From NCBI RefSeq assembly GCF_000327285.1, contig NZ_HE998567.1, positions 1,379,649 through 1,443,648 of the forward strand: 64,000 bases of DNA. The letters are read 5' to 3'. Of this stretch, positions 7,994 through 16,434 are shown one piece after another. The notes beneath the pieces were generated by a model. The model had not been told where the DNA came from. It was given only the letters and a program-made list of their open reading frames with translations, and did not search any database. The DNA is from Holdemania massiliensis AP2. Its GTDB lineage: Bacteria; Bacillota_I; Bacilli_A; Erysipelotrichales; Erysipelotrichaceae. Made by a program: the position numbers and the translations under genes. Within the stretch, counting starts at the first letter, position 1. The number at the start of each line of letters is the position of its first letter.

Positions 7994-8257
7994 CTATTCC
8001 GGTTTTGAGGAATCTTCTTTTTTCTGCGTGTTCTCTTCCAAATGATTCAGCCGCCAGACCAGCGCACTGCCCAGAATCAGTCCGGCCAAGATCAGAAAGA
8101 ACTTCCACAGAATAAACGGATTGGATCGGTCATGAATCATATAATCATCATACAAGGCGACATTAAAGCCCATATCCAGATAATTCACAAACAGCAGGAT
8201 CAGAAATAAGACAACGATCGCGGATCCCAGCCAGCGTGTGACTGTTATTTTTTTCAT
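7994..8257 (-). CDS. Small two-helix membrane protein
   Basis: An 87-aa protein with two membrane segments, LGSAIVVLFLILLFVNYL (residues about 10-27) and LWKFFLILAGLILGSALVW (about 50-68). A charged C-terminal tail with NTQKKEDSSKPE follows. It begins 16 bases after the pyrophosphatase stop on the same strand, so it is probably co-transcribed. The ribosome binding site is weak, which fits translational coupling. I recognise no family. The stretch between the two helices (LYDDYMIHDRSNP) should face outside if the N-terminus is inside. Function unknown. Confidence 0.65.
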   Translation of the reverse strand: MKKITVTRWLGSAIVVLFLILLFVNYLDMGFNVALYDDYMIHDRSNPFILWKFFLILAGLILGSALVWRLNHLEENTQKKEDSSKPE

Positions 8258-8273
8258 AGGTTTACCGTTAGTC

Positions 8274-9905
8274 TTACATCTGTTTCAAAATGACAGACAG
8301 CTTCGGCATCAGCTGCTGCTTGCGGGAAATGATGTCATGATCATATCCTGAATGATCATCAAACTTCGTGTCGATGATTTCATTCATCACATAAGAGAGC
8401 GGTCCGCTGTAAACGAACATGGTTCCCTCCGCCATGATATGCGAGAACATCATGACCATCAGATCAAACTGCTTGGTTGTCTGTTCCTTTTCCAACTGCT
8501 CGCGGAAAGCCGGCAGGATTGCCTGAATGTCTTCAATATTTTTATAGTTGGTCTGCCCGATCGCTATCTTGTATTTTCCCATATCATAGGTTTTCAGGTC
8601 GCGGTTGAGAATCTGGGTCGGCGTCGACTCCTTAAGCGCCACCGAAGCGCTCAGCATTTCATCGGCATAGTGATCCAGATCTACTCCGGCAATTTCCGCC
8701 AGACCGTAAGCGATATCCTTATCCAGCTGCGTTGTCGTTGCGGATTTGAAATGCAATGTATCGGAGATAATCGCACTCATCATAATTCCAGCCATCTGAG
8801 CGGACGGCGTAATCCCGTTTTCCTTATACAGCTGCGCGATAATCGTACAGGTACAGCCGCAGCGCTGATTGCGGTAAAAGATCGGATACGAGGTTTCAAT
8901 GTTGCCGATGTGATGGTGATCAATAATTTCTTCAATCTCGGCATCTTCAATGTTGTTGATCGCCTGATTCTTTGCGGAATGATCGACGAGAATAAACTTC
9001 TTGCGCCGATAATTCAGCAGATGATAGCGGGATACGGCGCCGACCGCTTTGCCTTCGATATCCAATACCGGATAGCTGCGGTAACGGGTATTCGCCATCT
9101 TCTTGGCGACATCATCCACATATTCATCATCCTGGAAGGTAATCGGATTGCGGCTCATCAGACTTTCCACCGGGAATGCCTCGTTGATGACCTTGGCCAC
9201 CTTCATCGTGTCCCATGGTGTACGGATGACAGCACAGTCCTGTTTGCGCGCCAGCTCCAGATTGTCCGGGCTGATCTGTTCGTTGCATGTAATAATCATG
9301 CAGCGGGTTCCCATTTCCAGCAGTTGCCGTTGTTTGCGGTTGCCGTCTGAAAGGATCGTGATGGAATGCTTGAAGTTTTCTTCAAATTTTGTGCCGTCAT
9401 TGAGCGTCACAATGAAAACTTTGCCGTTGGTCTTGAAGTTTTTAGGTTCGTAATCAATTTCACCGTTGATCGTTTTAGCCAGCGCTGATAACGATGCGGT
9501 TTTCATCAGTTTCTGCATCAGTTCATCGCTCATCATCCGCGGGGAAGCCAGATTGGAAGTGGAAACGATCCCGGTCAGTTTCTGCTGCTCATCCAGGACA
9601 AACAGTGACTTGTTGCGAGCCTTGAACAAGACGTCCCAAGCTTCTTTCAGTGAGGTTTTCGTTGAGATCAGCGTGGGTTCATCAATGTCAATGTCCCGCA
9701 GCTGAGAACGCGCATCTTTCAACAACAACGGATTCTCCAGACCGAAGCGTTTTAAAACATATTTGGTTTCTTCGTTGAGGGGGCCTAAGCGGCACGGAAT
9801 CGCATGGACGCCCAGCCGCTGCTTGAGTTCAGCATAGGCCAAGGCAGAACAAATTGAATCGGTGTCCGGATTCTTATGACCGACGATATAAACATATTGC
9901 TGCAT
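8274..9905 (-). CDS. ppaC: CBS-domain manganese-dependent inorganic pyrophosphatase
   Basis: A family II inorganic pyrophosphatase that hydrolyses diphosphate to phosphate with Mn2+ or Co2+, pulling biosynthetic reactions forward. It is 543 aa rather than about 310 because a regulatory insert splits the DHH domain. The N-terminal part has GHKNPDTDSICSALAY. Two CBS halves (around residues 75-125 and 245-300, with SRNPITFQDDEYVDD) flank a DRTGG-like domain. The catalytic DHH motif appears as DHHHIGNIETSYP and the C-terminal substrate motif as SRKQQLMPKL. CBS-PPases of this design bind adenine nucleotides: AMP and ADP inhibit, and ATP or diadenosine polyphosphates activate. It is transcribed from an extended -10 promoter at 9967 and is followed by a small membrane-protein gene. 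Confidence 0.95.
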   Translation of the reverse strand: MQQYVYIVGHKNPDTDSICSALAYAELKQRLGVHAIPCRLGPLNEETKYVLKRFGLENPLLLKDARSQLRDIDIDEPTLISTKTSLKEAWDVLFKARNKSLFVLDEQQKLTGIVSTSNLASPRMMSDELMQKLMKTASLSALAKTINGEIDYEPKNFKTNGKVFIVTLNDGTKFEENFKHSITILSDGNRKQRQLLEMGTRCMIITCNEQISPDNLELARKQDCAVIRTPWDTMKVAKVINEAFPVESLMSRNPITFQDDEYVDDVAKKMANTRYRSYPVLDIEGKAVGAVSRYHLLNYRRKKFILVDHSAKNQAINNIEDAEIEEIIDHHHIGNIETSYPIFYRNQRCGCTCTIIAQLYKENGITPSAQMAGIMMSAIISDTLHFKSATTTQLDKDIAYGLAEIAGVDLDHYADEMLSASVALKESTPTQILNRDLKTYDMGKYKIAIGQTNYKNIEDIQAILPAFREQLEKEQTTKQFDLMVMMFSHIMAEGTMFVYSGPLSYVMNEIIDTKFDDHSGYDHDIISRKQQLMPKLSVILKQM

Positions 9906-9966
9906 AAATTCACCCTATCATATTTTCTGCGCCGTTATCCAGAACGGCGGTCTTTCTTACAGCGTT

Positions 9967-9994
9967 ATTATAGCATAAAGCCGTCCCTCGCCAA
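9967..9994 (-). promoter_or_regulatory. Pyrophosphatase promoter (extended -10)
   Basis: Minus strand: -35 TTGGCG at 9989-9994, 16-base spacer ending in TGC, -10 TATAAT at 9967-9972. The leader then contains CGCCGTT and AACGGCG (about 9929-9950), a 7-bp hairpin before the start codon that may influence expression. Confidence 0.7.
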
Positions 9995-10112
9995 CGGTCA
10001 ATGCTCAATTTTTTACGATGAAAGCGCATTTTTTTGACTGGGACAGTTGACGAAAAAGCGCAGAAAACCTAGAATGAATGTTAAATCAAAACAGAGTTGG
10101 GGGATTTTTCAA

Positions 10113-10865
10113 GTGAGAAGCGAAAACAGTTTAGGATGGAAACAGGGGGCTCGGGATGGACTGCCGATTGCATTCGGATATTTATCCGTGTCGTTTACCT
10201 TCGGCATGGCTGCCGCGGCGGCCGGCTTGTCGGTCAGCGAAGCCGTGATGATTTCAGCGACAAATCTGACTTCTGCCGGTCAGTTTGCGGGCTTAACCTT
10301 GATTCAGGCTCAGGCTTCCTTCATGGAAATGGCGCTGACGACGCTGATCATTAATTTGCGGTATGCCTTAATGTCGCTGTCGCTGGCCCAAAAACTCGAT
10401 CCTGCCTTATCCCGATGGCAGAAGGCGATCCTGGCCTTCGGCAATACCGATGAAATTTTCGCCGTTGCCGTCAGTCATCCCGTTGTCTATTTCCGGTATA
10501 TGCTGGGGTTGATTTTGACGCCAATGGCTGGCTGGGTCGGGGGTACTTTTCTGGGCTGCGCCTTTAGTGCCTTGCTTCCAACGGCAATCCGCTCCGCATT
10601 TGCGGTTGCGATCTACGGAATGTTCATCGCGATTATCGCGCCGGTCGCCCGGCAGCTGAAATCGGTAGCCGTCGTTATTGGCATCGCTGTCATCCTAAGC
10701 GTAACCCTGCGGATATGTCCGTGGTTCAGCTGGATTTCTGAGGGCTTTTCAATCATTCTCTGCACGATCATCGCAGCCGCGTTAGGAGCATGGCTGTTTC
10801 CGGTTCAGGAAGCTGAATCCACAGTCATGCACGACTCATCATCAAACGGCCAAGTTGAAAATTGA
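10113..10865 (+). CDS. azlC: AzlC-family branched-chain amino acid exporter, large subunit
   Basis: Integral membrane protein of the AzlC family, 250 aa. AzlC works with the small AzlD to export branched-chain amino acids. Typical features are the opening GARDGLPIAFGYLSVSFTFG, ATNLTSAGQFAGL and a run of eight or so helices. A GTG at 10113, 9 bases after GGGGGA, gives MRSENSLGWKQGARDG. The frame is open up to 10047, but no ribosome binding site supports that. The usual adjacent azlD is missing here: the only AzlD candidate in the window lies 3 kb away at 13856, beyond three genes on the opposite strand. A terminator follows at 10942. Confidence 0.85.
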   Translation: MRSENSLGWKQGARDGLPIAFGYLSVSFTFGMAAAAAGLSVSEAVMISATNLTSAGQFAGLTLIQAQASFMEMALTTLIINLRYALMSLSLAQKLDPALSRWQKAILAFGNTDEIFAVAVSHPVVYFRYMLGLILTPMAGWVGGTFLGCAFSALLPTAIRSAFAVAIYGMFIAIIAPVARQLKSVAVVIGIAVILSVTLRICPWFSWISEGFSIILCTIIAAALGAWLFPVQEAESTVMHDSSSNGQVEN

Positions 10866-10941
10866 ATTTTACACGCAGATTAAAGAAAGAATAAAGCAAG
10901 CAAATTTTCAGTGCTGAATCAAAAATCATCTGACAATTAAG

Positions 10942-10991
10942 AACCGGCCGAATCCGAAAAACTTCAATATTGGGATCAGGCCGGTTTTTTT
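10942..10991 (+). terminator. Terminator after azlC
   Basis: AACCGGCC and GGCCGGTT pair, followed by a run of T. It lies between the convergent azlC and MATE genes and may serve both. Confidence 0.85.
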
Positions 10992-11003
10992 CGTGTTTTC
11001 AGA

Positions 11004-12380
11004 TCAAGAAATGGACGCATGAAGCTGCATATTTTGACTGGCTATCCGCTTCATGGATTTTACTGACAAAACACAGATCAGCAAAGTAAGCAGATCCGCT
11101 GCTGGCTGGGCAAAATATATTCCATTAACCCCCAGCCAAGGCGGCAGGATGAGAATAAATGGTACATAGAACAAGCCTTGTCGAATCAGAGATAGAAACA
11201 AGCCGTATCGGCTGGACCCGATCGTCTGAAACGTAATCGTCATCATATAACACAGCCCGAATGCCGGATACAGTACAACCTGAGAAATCAGCAGTTTTGC
11301 ACCATACTCAATCACCGCCGGATTGGAATTAAACAGTTGAATCAACGGTCTGGCACTGACAATATAAAGCGCGGCTACGATGATCGTCAACAACAGCGAT
11401 GCCTTTAAGGCAAACTGCACGCACGCATGAAACCGATCTTCGTTCTTCGCACCAAAAGCATAGGATGCGACCGGCTGGTATCCCTGCATAAAACCCATGA
11501 TCACATAACAGCCAATCAGCACTAAACGTTGAACCACACCATAGGCTGCAATAATCAAATCAGCATCTGCCATCGGTTTAGCCGCCATGTTGGTTAATGA
11601 AGTTGCAACTGCCAAACAGATCTGAATGACCGCCGTTGGAATTCCGATCAGGGTTACTGTTTTTATCAAATTCCAATTTGGTTTAAAGTATTGAGGATGG
11701 ATTTTGATCAGTGATTTTCCACTGACATAAAAGATGATTAGGATCGCAAAAGTGACAAACTGAGAAACCGTCGTCGCCAGCGAAGCCCCGCCAACCCCCA
11801 TTCCCAAGCCCCAGTCGAACATGAAAATTGGATCTAAAACAACATTGAGCACCGCTCCGGTAATGACCGCAATCGAGGAAATGCGCACGGATGATTCCGC
11901 TCTGGCGGCACAATTCAGACTCTGTGCCGGTAAATTTGCCAGCGCAGCGATGAACATCCAGAACGCATAATCCTTGGCCTGCGGCAGAACCGCGGAAGAA
12001 GCGCCAAACGATCGTAACAGCGGTTCCATGAAGAAGATTCCGCCAACACATAACAGAATACCGATCAGAATCGAGATTCCAATTATGGTAGTAACCGTAG
12101 TATTGGCCCCTTGCTTATCCGCTGCGCCTAATTGCCGGCCCGCCAGCACCGCAGCCCCGGCGGCAAAGATATTTTCTACGGACACCATGATCAGCAAGAG
12201 CGGCAGTGTCACACCAACGGCAGCCAGCGCGATATCAGAGTGTAGCATACCGATATATGCCGTATCTACGATGTTATAAACAGCCTTTGCCAGCAATGCG
12301 ATTGTGGCCGGAACCGCGAGCTTTACAATCGCTTTTGATGGCTGCATAGCGCTTAAAATTGAACTCTGGGTCTGACTCAT
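11004..12380 (-). CDS. MATE-family multidrug efflux transporter
   Basis: A 458-aa MATE (multi-antimicrobial extrusion) cation antiporter with about twelve membrane helices. The start LAVPATIALLAKAVYNIVDTA is the classical first-helix pattern. ALAAVGVTLPLLLIM and the duplicated half-repeats around residues 20-230 and 250-450 fit the family. The frame opens at 12440, but ATG 12380 has AAAGGAAAGG upstream and overlaps the TetR stop as ATGA. The gene is thus coupled to a TetR-type repressor, the standard arrangement for drug-induced efflux. Substrates cannot be inferred from sequence. Confidence 0.9.
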   Translation of the reverse strand: MSQTQSSILSAMQPSKAIVKLAVPATIALLAKAVYNIVDTAYIGMLHSDIALAAVGVTLPLLLIMVSVENIFAAGAAVLAGRQLGAADKQGANTTVTTIIGISILIGILLCVGGIFFMEPLLRSFGASSAVLPQAKDYAFWMFIAALANLPAQSLNCAARAESSVRISSIAVITGAVLNVVLDPIFMFDWGLGMGVGGASLATTVSQFVTFAILIIFYVSGKSLIKIHPQYFKPNWNLIKTVTLIGIPTAVIQICLAVATSLTNMAAKPMADADLIIAAYGVVQRLVLIGCYVIMGFMQGYQPVASYAFGAKNEDRFHACVQFALKASLLLTIIVAALYIVSARPLIQLFNSNPAVIEYGAKLLISQVVLYPAFGLCYMMTITFQTIGSSRYGLFLSLIRQGLFYVPFILILPPWLGVNGIYFAQPAADLLTLLICVLSVKSMKRIASQNMQLHASIS

Positions 12381-13003
12381 AAGCCTTTCCTTTCTGCGTC
12401 GACGACGCCGTACAGCAGAATTGCCAAGGCTCTTTGACAAAGCTGCTCACGTTCTTTTCCGTTTTCCGGATCGGTTTGACCTTGGCCTGCATATTGCGCA
12501 TTGATGAAGTCCTGGGTCTGACGAAACAGATCAATCACTTCCTCACGAGAAAAATCCGGCCGCAGCGTAAGCTGGCCCAAAATCGTATCCAAGACCTCAA
12601 TGTTATATCGATCAAATTCAACACGTACTTCAGCGATCGCTGAGCGCAGATGCGACGGAGCTGATAAAAGTGCCTCACAGAATAATCGAAGCTGATGCGG
12701 GTGTTGATCAAAATAATCCCAGCGTGCTGCAAAATATTGATCCAGCTGGGCCTGAACGCTGGCTTCAGCCTTTGATAAAGCAAGCTTTAGATAAGCAGTT
12801 AATCCATCAAAACAATCCTGAATGCACGTCAGATATAATTCATCTTTATCCTTAAAATAGTGATATAGAATTCCCTTTGAGATATCACCCTCCGCACAGA
12901 TCACATTGATTGAGCTTAATCCGTAGCCCTTTTCCGCAAATTCCTTCGCTGCGCTCTCCAGTATCCGCTGACGGCTGATCTGATTTCTTTCTTCTCTTTT
13001 CAT
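12377..13003 (-). CDS. TetR-family transcriptional repressor
   Basis: A TetR regulator of 208 aa. The N-terminal DNA-binding domain reads QRILESAAKEFAEKGYG, with the recognition helix near DISKGILYHYFKDKDELY. The ligand-binding C-terminal domain is variable, as usual. ATG 13015 opens the frame, but GGAGG lies downstream of it; ATG 13003, 5-6 bases after GGAGG, gives MKREERNQISRQ and is the likely start. It is encoded directly before, and overlapping by four bases, a MATE efflux pump, so it probably controls that pump and itself. Candidate operators are in the promoter at 13019-13077. Confidence 0.9.
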   Translation of the reverse strand: MKREERNQISRQRILESAAKEFAEKGYGLSSINVICAEGDISKGILYHYFKDKDELYLTCIQDCFDGLTAYLKLALSKAEASVQAQLDQYFAARWDYFDQHPHQLRLFCEALLSAPSHLRSAIAEVRVEFDRYNIEVLDTILGQLTLRPDFSREEVIDLFRQTQDFINAQYAGQGQTDPENGKEREQLCQRALAILLYGVVDAERKGL

Positions 13004-13018
13004 TCTAGCCTCCATAAA

Positions 13019-13077
13019 ACAAACTATCTAGTCTGTTTTTCATAAACGATCCTACCACAAACAGACCAAGTGGTCAA
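13019..13077 (-). promoter_or_regulatory. TetR/MATE promoter with two palindromic operator candidates
   Basis: Minus strand: -35 TTGACC (13072-13077), 17-base spacer, -10 TAGGAT (13049-13054). One inverted repeat, ACARACTA-GA-TAGTTTGT (13019-13036, 7 of 8 pairs), sits just downstream of the start point. A second, GACC-AAGT-GGTC, overlaps the -35 box. Either or both could bind the TetR protein. Confidence 0.7.
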
Positions 13078-13172
13078 TCTTTAAGAAATAAAGATTGACA
13101 AATTTCCTTTTTTGTATACGCTATACTTTTTCTGTTTTACAGGCCGAACTGATTTAGTCTTTCAGCCACAAT

Positions 13173-13200
13173 AAAACCGTGCGTTTTTGTGCACGGTTTT
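13173..13200 (-). terminator. Terminator overlapping the MarR stop codon
   Basis: AAAACCGTGC (13173-13182) and GCACGGTTTT (13191-13200) form a perfect 10-bp stem. The stop codon at 13199-13201 overlaps it. Confidence 0.85.
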
Positions 13201-13678
13201 ATTGTGAATCATTTTGATCTGTTAAATCAACATCAGCCAGGCGCTGAATATTCTGAATCAGCTGTTTATTGACTCGCTTATAAGTTTCCAGATCCGATTG
13301 AGATATCTCTTGTGTGATCCATTGGGAGAACTTTGCCCGGTTTTCCTGCAGCAGCTGAATAATCGGAGCCGCTTTGTCCGTTAACATCAGATGCACAATA
13401 CGACGATCACGCTTATCCACTTCTCCACGAAGATATCCCTTTTGCGTTAATGAATCAACACTGCGGCAGATCAACCCCTTAGACACACCCAGTGTAACGG
13501 TCAACTCTTTAGCCGTATCCATCTGTGGATTATTGGACAAAAAAATCAATAAATTCATTTCATTTGGGGAAAAAGGCTCCTTGATGATCGCGCGGCAGCA
13601 GTATTTACTGTAAGCTTCACGATAACGAGCATACCATTGCAGCATTTCGCCCGCTTTTAAATCAGAAACTGAGATCAT
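13199..13678 (-). CDS. MarR-family transcriptional regulator
   Basis: A 159-aa winged-helix regulator. The recognition region is DTAKELTVTLGVSKGLICRSVDSLTQKGYL, and the wing DKRDRRIVHLMLTDKA contains the family-typical DxRD/R pattern. MarR dimers usually repress nearby genes and are released by small aromatic ligands. The start at 13678 has AGGAGG seven bases upstream. It has its own terminator and is oriented away from azlD, with a 177-base divergent region holding a CTGTTTTAACAG palindrome. It probably controls itself and perhaps azlD. A direct role in MATE control is possible but not shown. Confidence 0.9.
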   Translation of the reverse strand: MISVSDLKAGEMLQWYARYREAYSKYCCRAIIKEPFSPNEMNLLIFLSNNPQMDTAKELTVTLGVSKGLICRSVDSLTQKGYLRGEVDKRDRRIVHLMLTDKAAPIIQLLQENRAKFSQWITQEISQSDLETYKRVNKQLIQNIQRLADVDLTDQNDSQ

Positions 13679-13698
13679 GATGTATCCTCCTTTACAGT

Positions 13699-13710
13699 CT
13701 GTTTTAACAG
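13699..13710. promoter_or_regulatory. Palindrome in the marR-azlD divergent region
   Basis: CTGTTTTAACAG is an inverted repeat 20 bases upstream of the MarR start. A plus-strand extended -10 (TGCTAAAAT, ending 13770) for azlD lies 55 bases further. A similar CTGTTAAAACAG occurs before the oxoacid oxidoreductase operon at 19514. Confidence 0.45.
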
Positions 13711-13855
13711 TGATTTCTTTTGATCAATTCTTTCAATGTCTGCCTTATTTCTTTTATTCTATGCTAAAATAAGTACAAATTCCAGTTTTGAATCATTTCC
13801 AACGCGATTAACAGAACGGAAGAGTCAGCATTGCAACAAAAGGGAGAGAATTTTT

Positions 13856-14164
13856 ATGCGTTTATCTTTAATTTGTTATACCTTAATCATGGCCGGTGTG
13901 ACCTATCTTCTGCGGGCAGCGCCCATTCTTATTTTTCAAAAAAAGATTGAAAATGCCTTCATTCAAAGCTTCCTGTTTTATGTTCCCTATGCGGTACTGG
14001 CGGCGATGACTTTCCCAGCGATTTTGATGAGTACACGCAGCGGGCTGAGTGCGGCGGCAGGTCTGTTGATCGCTCTGATCTTAGGCTGGCGTGGCAAAGG
14101 CCTGTTAACGGTGGCACTGGCAGCCTGTGCTGCGGTGTATCTTGTTGAACTGATTATCTTATAA
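13856..14164 (+). CDS. azlD: AzlD-family branched-chain amino acid exporter, small subunit
   Basis: A 102-aa membrane protein with four helices, the AzlD size. The motif YLLRAAPILIF and the following FLFYVPYAVLAAMTFPAIL match the family pattern (LPR...P and YVP.AVLAA). AzlD partners AzlC in export of branched-chain amino acids. The open frame extends to 13736, but ATG 13856 is preceded by GGGAGAG and fits the family N-terminus. It is separated from azlC (10113) by MATE, tetR and marR on the other strand. It is followed 36 bases later by a peptidase E gene and may be co-transcribed with it. Confidence 0.8.
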   Translation: MRLSLICYTLIMAGVTYLLRAAPILIFQKKIENAFIQSFLFYVPYAVLAAMTFPAILMSTRSGLSAAAGLLIALILGWRGKGLLTVALAACAAVYLVELIIL

Positions 14165-14200
14165 AAATAAAAGTGATCTATTGTTAAAGAAGGTGATAGG

Positions 14201-14824
14201 ATGCTCATGCTCTGTTCTAACGGTCTGACCTGCAGAGCACTCCGGGATCAGGTGCGTCAGGAACCCCATAAACTGCACAAAGAAAAACCGCGGGCAGCTT
14301 TGATCGTTACTTCTGATCCAATTTATAAAGAAAAAAACTATCATGTTGCGCGCTGCCTTCAGGAATTGGAAAGTCTGGGTTTCAGCGTGGATCTGTATGA
14401 TTTTGATTATCAACGTGCTGAGATGCTTCTGGCCTATGATTGTGCCGAACTGATCGGTGGTAATCCTTATACTTTGCTTCAATCTCTGCGCAAAAGTCAG
14501 GCTCAGCCTATACTTAAAGAATTAGCGAAGCATCATATTTTGATTGGCTGGAGTGCAGGGGCACTGGTTTTAGGACCAACAATCGACTTGATTGAACAAT
14601 ATTTCCCTGAGATGAACACGCTTAATCTTACGGATTTGACAGGAATGAATTTGACAAGCAGACAGATATTACCTCATTATCATCAATTTTTAAACCGTGA
14701 TCCACAATATGAAATACTTTGTCAAGCCTACGAGCAGGATCATCACTGTGAAATTATCCGGCTTAGTGACGGTGAAGGGATCATTATCGATTCAGAAAAT
14801 GACTCTTTCATACGGATTCAATGA
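14201..14824 (+). CDS. pepE: Peptidase E-like serine peptidase (family S51)
   Basis: A 207-aa S51 peptidase. Peptidase E cleaves Asp-Xaa dipeptides in the cytoplasm. The N-terminus LMLCSNGLTCRALRD and the nucleophile elbow LIGWSAGALVLGP (Ser118) are typical, as is IGGNPYTLL. The later DGEGIIID stretch is probably part of the same fold. The ribosome binding site AAGGTGAT precedes ATG 14201. It follows azlD closely, so peptide breakdown and amino acid export could be linked. Another S51 activity, such as cyanophycinase-like cleavage, is less likely at this length. A shared terminator follows at 14891. Confidence 0.85.
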   Translation: MLMLCSNGLTCRALRDQVRQEPHKLHKEKPRAALIVTSDPIYKEKNYHVARCLQELESLGFSVDLYDFDYQRAEMLLAYDCAELIGGNPYTLLQSLRKSQAQPILKELAKHHILIGWSAGALVLGPTIDLIEQYFPEMNTLNLTDLTGMNLTSRQILPHYHQFLNRDPQYEILCQAYEQDHHCEIIRLSDGEGIIIDSENDSFIRIQ

Positions 14825-14890
14825 CTTTTATGGAATTTAGAATTTTCATTATTCTGACAATAATACTTCTTTCATTTTCAACATAAAAAG

Positions 14891-14932
14891 AAAACCACGA
14901 TGCGATCCGGTATGATCAAAACGTGGTTTTTG
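14891..14932. terminator. Bidirectional terminator between pepE and Mn catalase
   Basis: AAAACCACG and CGTGGTTTT pair around a 22-base loop, with T runs on both strands, between convergent genes. Confidence 0.8.
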
Positions 14933-14993
14933 CTTTATGGGAGAAAAGCCTGGGATTTGGCCTTATCGAATACAGCGTGAATTTCAGAGAACT

Positions 14994-15656
14994 TTATTCC
15001 TTGAACTCCGGTGGATTTTTACGGGCTGGATCGAAGTGCTGACCATCTCCGGACAGATCAAAATAAATTCGGGAATCGGACGTGACGCCCCAGTCCTTTT
15101 GCGAACCGCTGTCCACAATCCGATTAAAGGCCTGACGGAACATCGTGTTGTGCGCTTCCTCGCGGTTCAGCAGAAAGTCAATGACTTCGCGGACGCCTTC
15201 ATCCTCAATCTGACGGTACAGATACTGATACACAACTTTTGCCCGCTGCTCGGCCGCAATATCGGAAAGCAAATCGGCCGCCAGATCGCCGGTTTCATTG
15301 ACATACGCCGCTGTCCACAAATAGCCTGAAGCATTCGCCAGCAGCGGTGTTAAACCAGTCAGCACATGCGCTTCCATGCCTCCGACAGTAGCATCCTTAG
15401 CGTTGAGCTGATCACCGTTAAGCTGATTGATCATCTCGGCGACGATTTCCATGTGACATAATTCTTCGGCTGCAATATCAAGAAATAAATCTTTGATTTC
15501 CTTATCCTGAATCCGCAGGCTCTGAGCAAAATACTGCATAGCCGCTTTCATTTCCCCCTGCGGACCGCCTAACTGTTCCTGCAGCAACGCAGCATAGGTT
15601 GGGTTGGGTTTCTTCACTTTGACCGGATGCAGCAGCTTTTTCTGATGTTTAAACAT
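14994..15656 (-). CDS. Manganese (non-haem) catalase
   Basis: A dimanganese catalase of 220 aa that disproportionates hydrogen peroxide in the cytoplasm or spore coat (CotJC-like relatives). It is a ferritin-like four-helix protein. Metal-ligand glutamates and histidines are visible in LGGPQGEMKAAMQYF, AAEELCHMEIVAEMI, AAEQRAKVVYQYLYR and NREEAHNTMFRQAF. The frame opens at 15728, but ATG 15656 has GGAGGAAACATC upstream and gives MFKHQKKLLHPVK, the known family start. It lies downstream of the nitroreductase gene but is separated from it by a terminator, so it probably has its own promoter. In an anaerobe it would be an oxygen-defence enzyme. Confidence 0.93.
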   Translation of the reverse strand: MFKHQKKLLHPVKVKKPNPTYAALLQEQLGGPQGEMKAAMQYFAQSLRIQDKEIKDLFLDIAAEELCHMEIVAEMINQLNGDQLNAKDATVGGMEAHVLTGLTPLLANASGYLWTAAYVNETGDLAADLLSDIAAEQRAKVVYQYLYRQIEDEGVREVIDFLLNREEAHNTMFRQAFNRIVDSGSQKDWGVTSDSRIYFDLSGDGQHFDPARKNPPEFKE

Positions 15657-15753
15657 GATGTTTCCTCCTTCGTTATTTTTGAACTTTGTTCGTTTGGTAT
15701 TAGGATGAACCGAATTGAGAAAAATCAAACGTGAAAAATCAAAAATAAGAAAA

Positions 15754-15784
15754 ACCGCGGGTCAGGAACAACATCTGCCGCGGT
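15754..15784 (-). terminator. Terminator of the nitroreductase gene
   Basis: ACCGCGG (15754-15760) and CCGCGGT (15778-15784) form the stem, followed by T-rich sequence on the minus strand. Confidence 0.8.
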
Positions 15785-15816
15785 GCTCAGAAAAAAATAA
15801 ACGATAAGAAAAACGC

Positions 15817-16323
15817 CTAAACCACAACCGTCATGGTTTCAGGATTGACCGGATGGGCGTCCGGCTGCTGCGCCGGGGTACCAATAACCAGCGATCCCAC
15901 GCAGAAATAATTCTCCGGGACGCCTAAGGATCGGGATAGACCGGCAAATTGCGGATGGTTAAAAACATGCCGGCTGTAATCAATCCAGCAGGAACCCAAG
16001 CCCAGCGCCTGGGCTGCCAGCATCATGTTGCCCATCGCCAGCGCTGCGTCCGTGATCGGCGAATACGCCTTCTTATCGGCAAACACAACGATTAACAAAG
16101 GTGCATTATAATACGGATCTTCCTCTACATTCAGCAGCGAAGCTAGCTCTTCGATCATCTCCTTGCGCTGGATTGCGACAAAATACCAGGGCTGCTGATT
16201 CATCGCACTCGGCGCTGCCTGCCCTGCTTTCATCAAAATATCCAGCTGTTCGCGGCTGACCGGCTGTTCCGTATAGCTGCGAATGCTGCGGCGGTTAAAA
16301 ATGGCGTCTAAAACTTCACTCAT
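15817..16323 (-). CDS. Nitroreductase-family FMN oxidoreductase
   Basis: A 168-aa flavoprotein of the nitroreductase superfamily, which uses FMN and NAD(P)H to reduce nitro groups, quinones or other acceptors. The FMN-binding N-terminus is intact (FNRRSIRSYTEQPVSREQL), followed by AAPSAMNQQPWYFVAI and LGSCWIDYSRHVF. The C-terminal GSLVIGTPAQQPD resembles the usual G.P.E segment. It is compact, like the 165-180 aa subgroup. The start has GGAGATCC upstream. The natural substrate is unknown. Confidence 0.9.
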   Translation of the reverse strand: MSEVLDAIFNRRSIRSYTEQPVSREQLDILMKAGQAAPSAMNQQPWYFVAIQRKEMIEELASLLNVEEDPYYNAPLLIVVFADKKAYSPITDAALAMGNMMLAAQALGLGSCWIDYSRHVFNHPQFAGLSRSLGVPENYFCVGSLVIGTPAQQPDAHPVNPETMTVVV

Positions 16324-16434
16324 CCTTGGATCTCCTTTCGGCTTTTATCTGATTTCTGCTGATTCAGCCCACGCTTTCCGCCTGGGACTGTAACAAAAAT
16401 CATTGAAACAGAATTCACAGAAGCCGCCGGCAGT

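Noticed and set aside
8352-9350. A 332-codon plus-strand open frame
   Set aside because: It is the antisense shadow of the pyrophosphatase gene, which has clear DHH, CBS and promoter features.
10866-13855. The MATE-tetR-marR block as a genomic island
   Set aside because: There are no integrase, repeats or tRNA ends, and base composition looks like the flanks; only the split of azlC and azlD suggests insertion.
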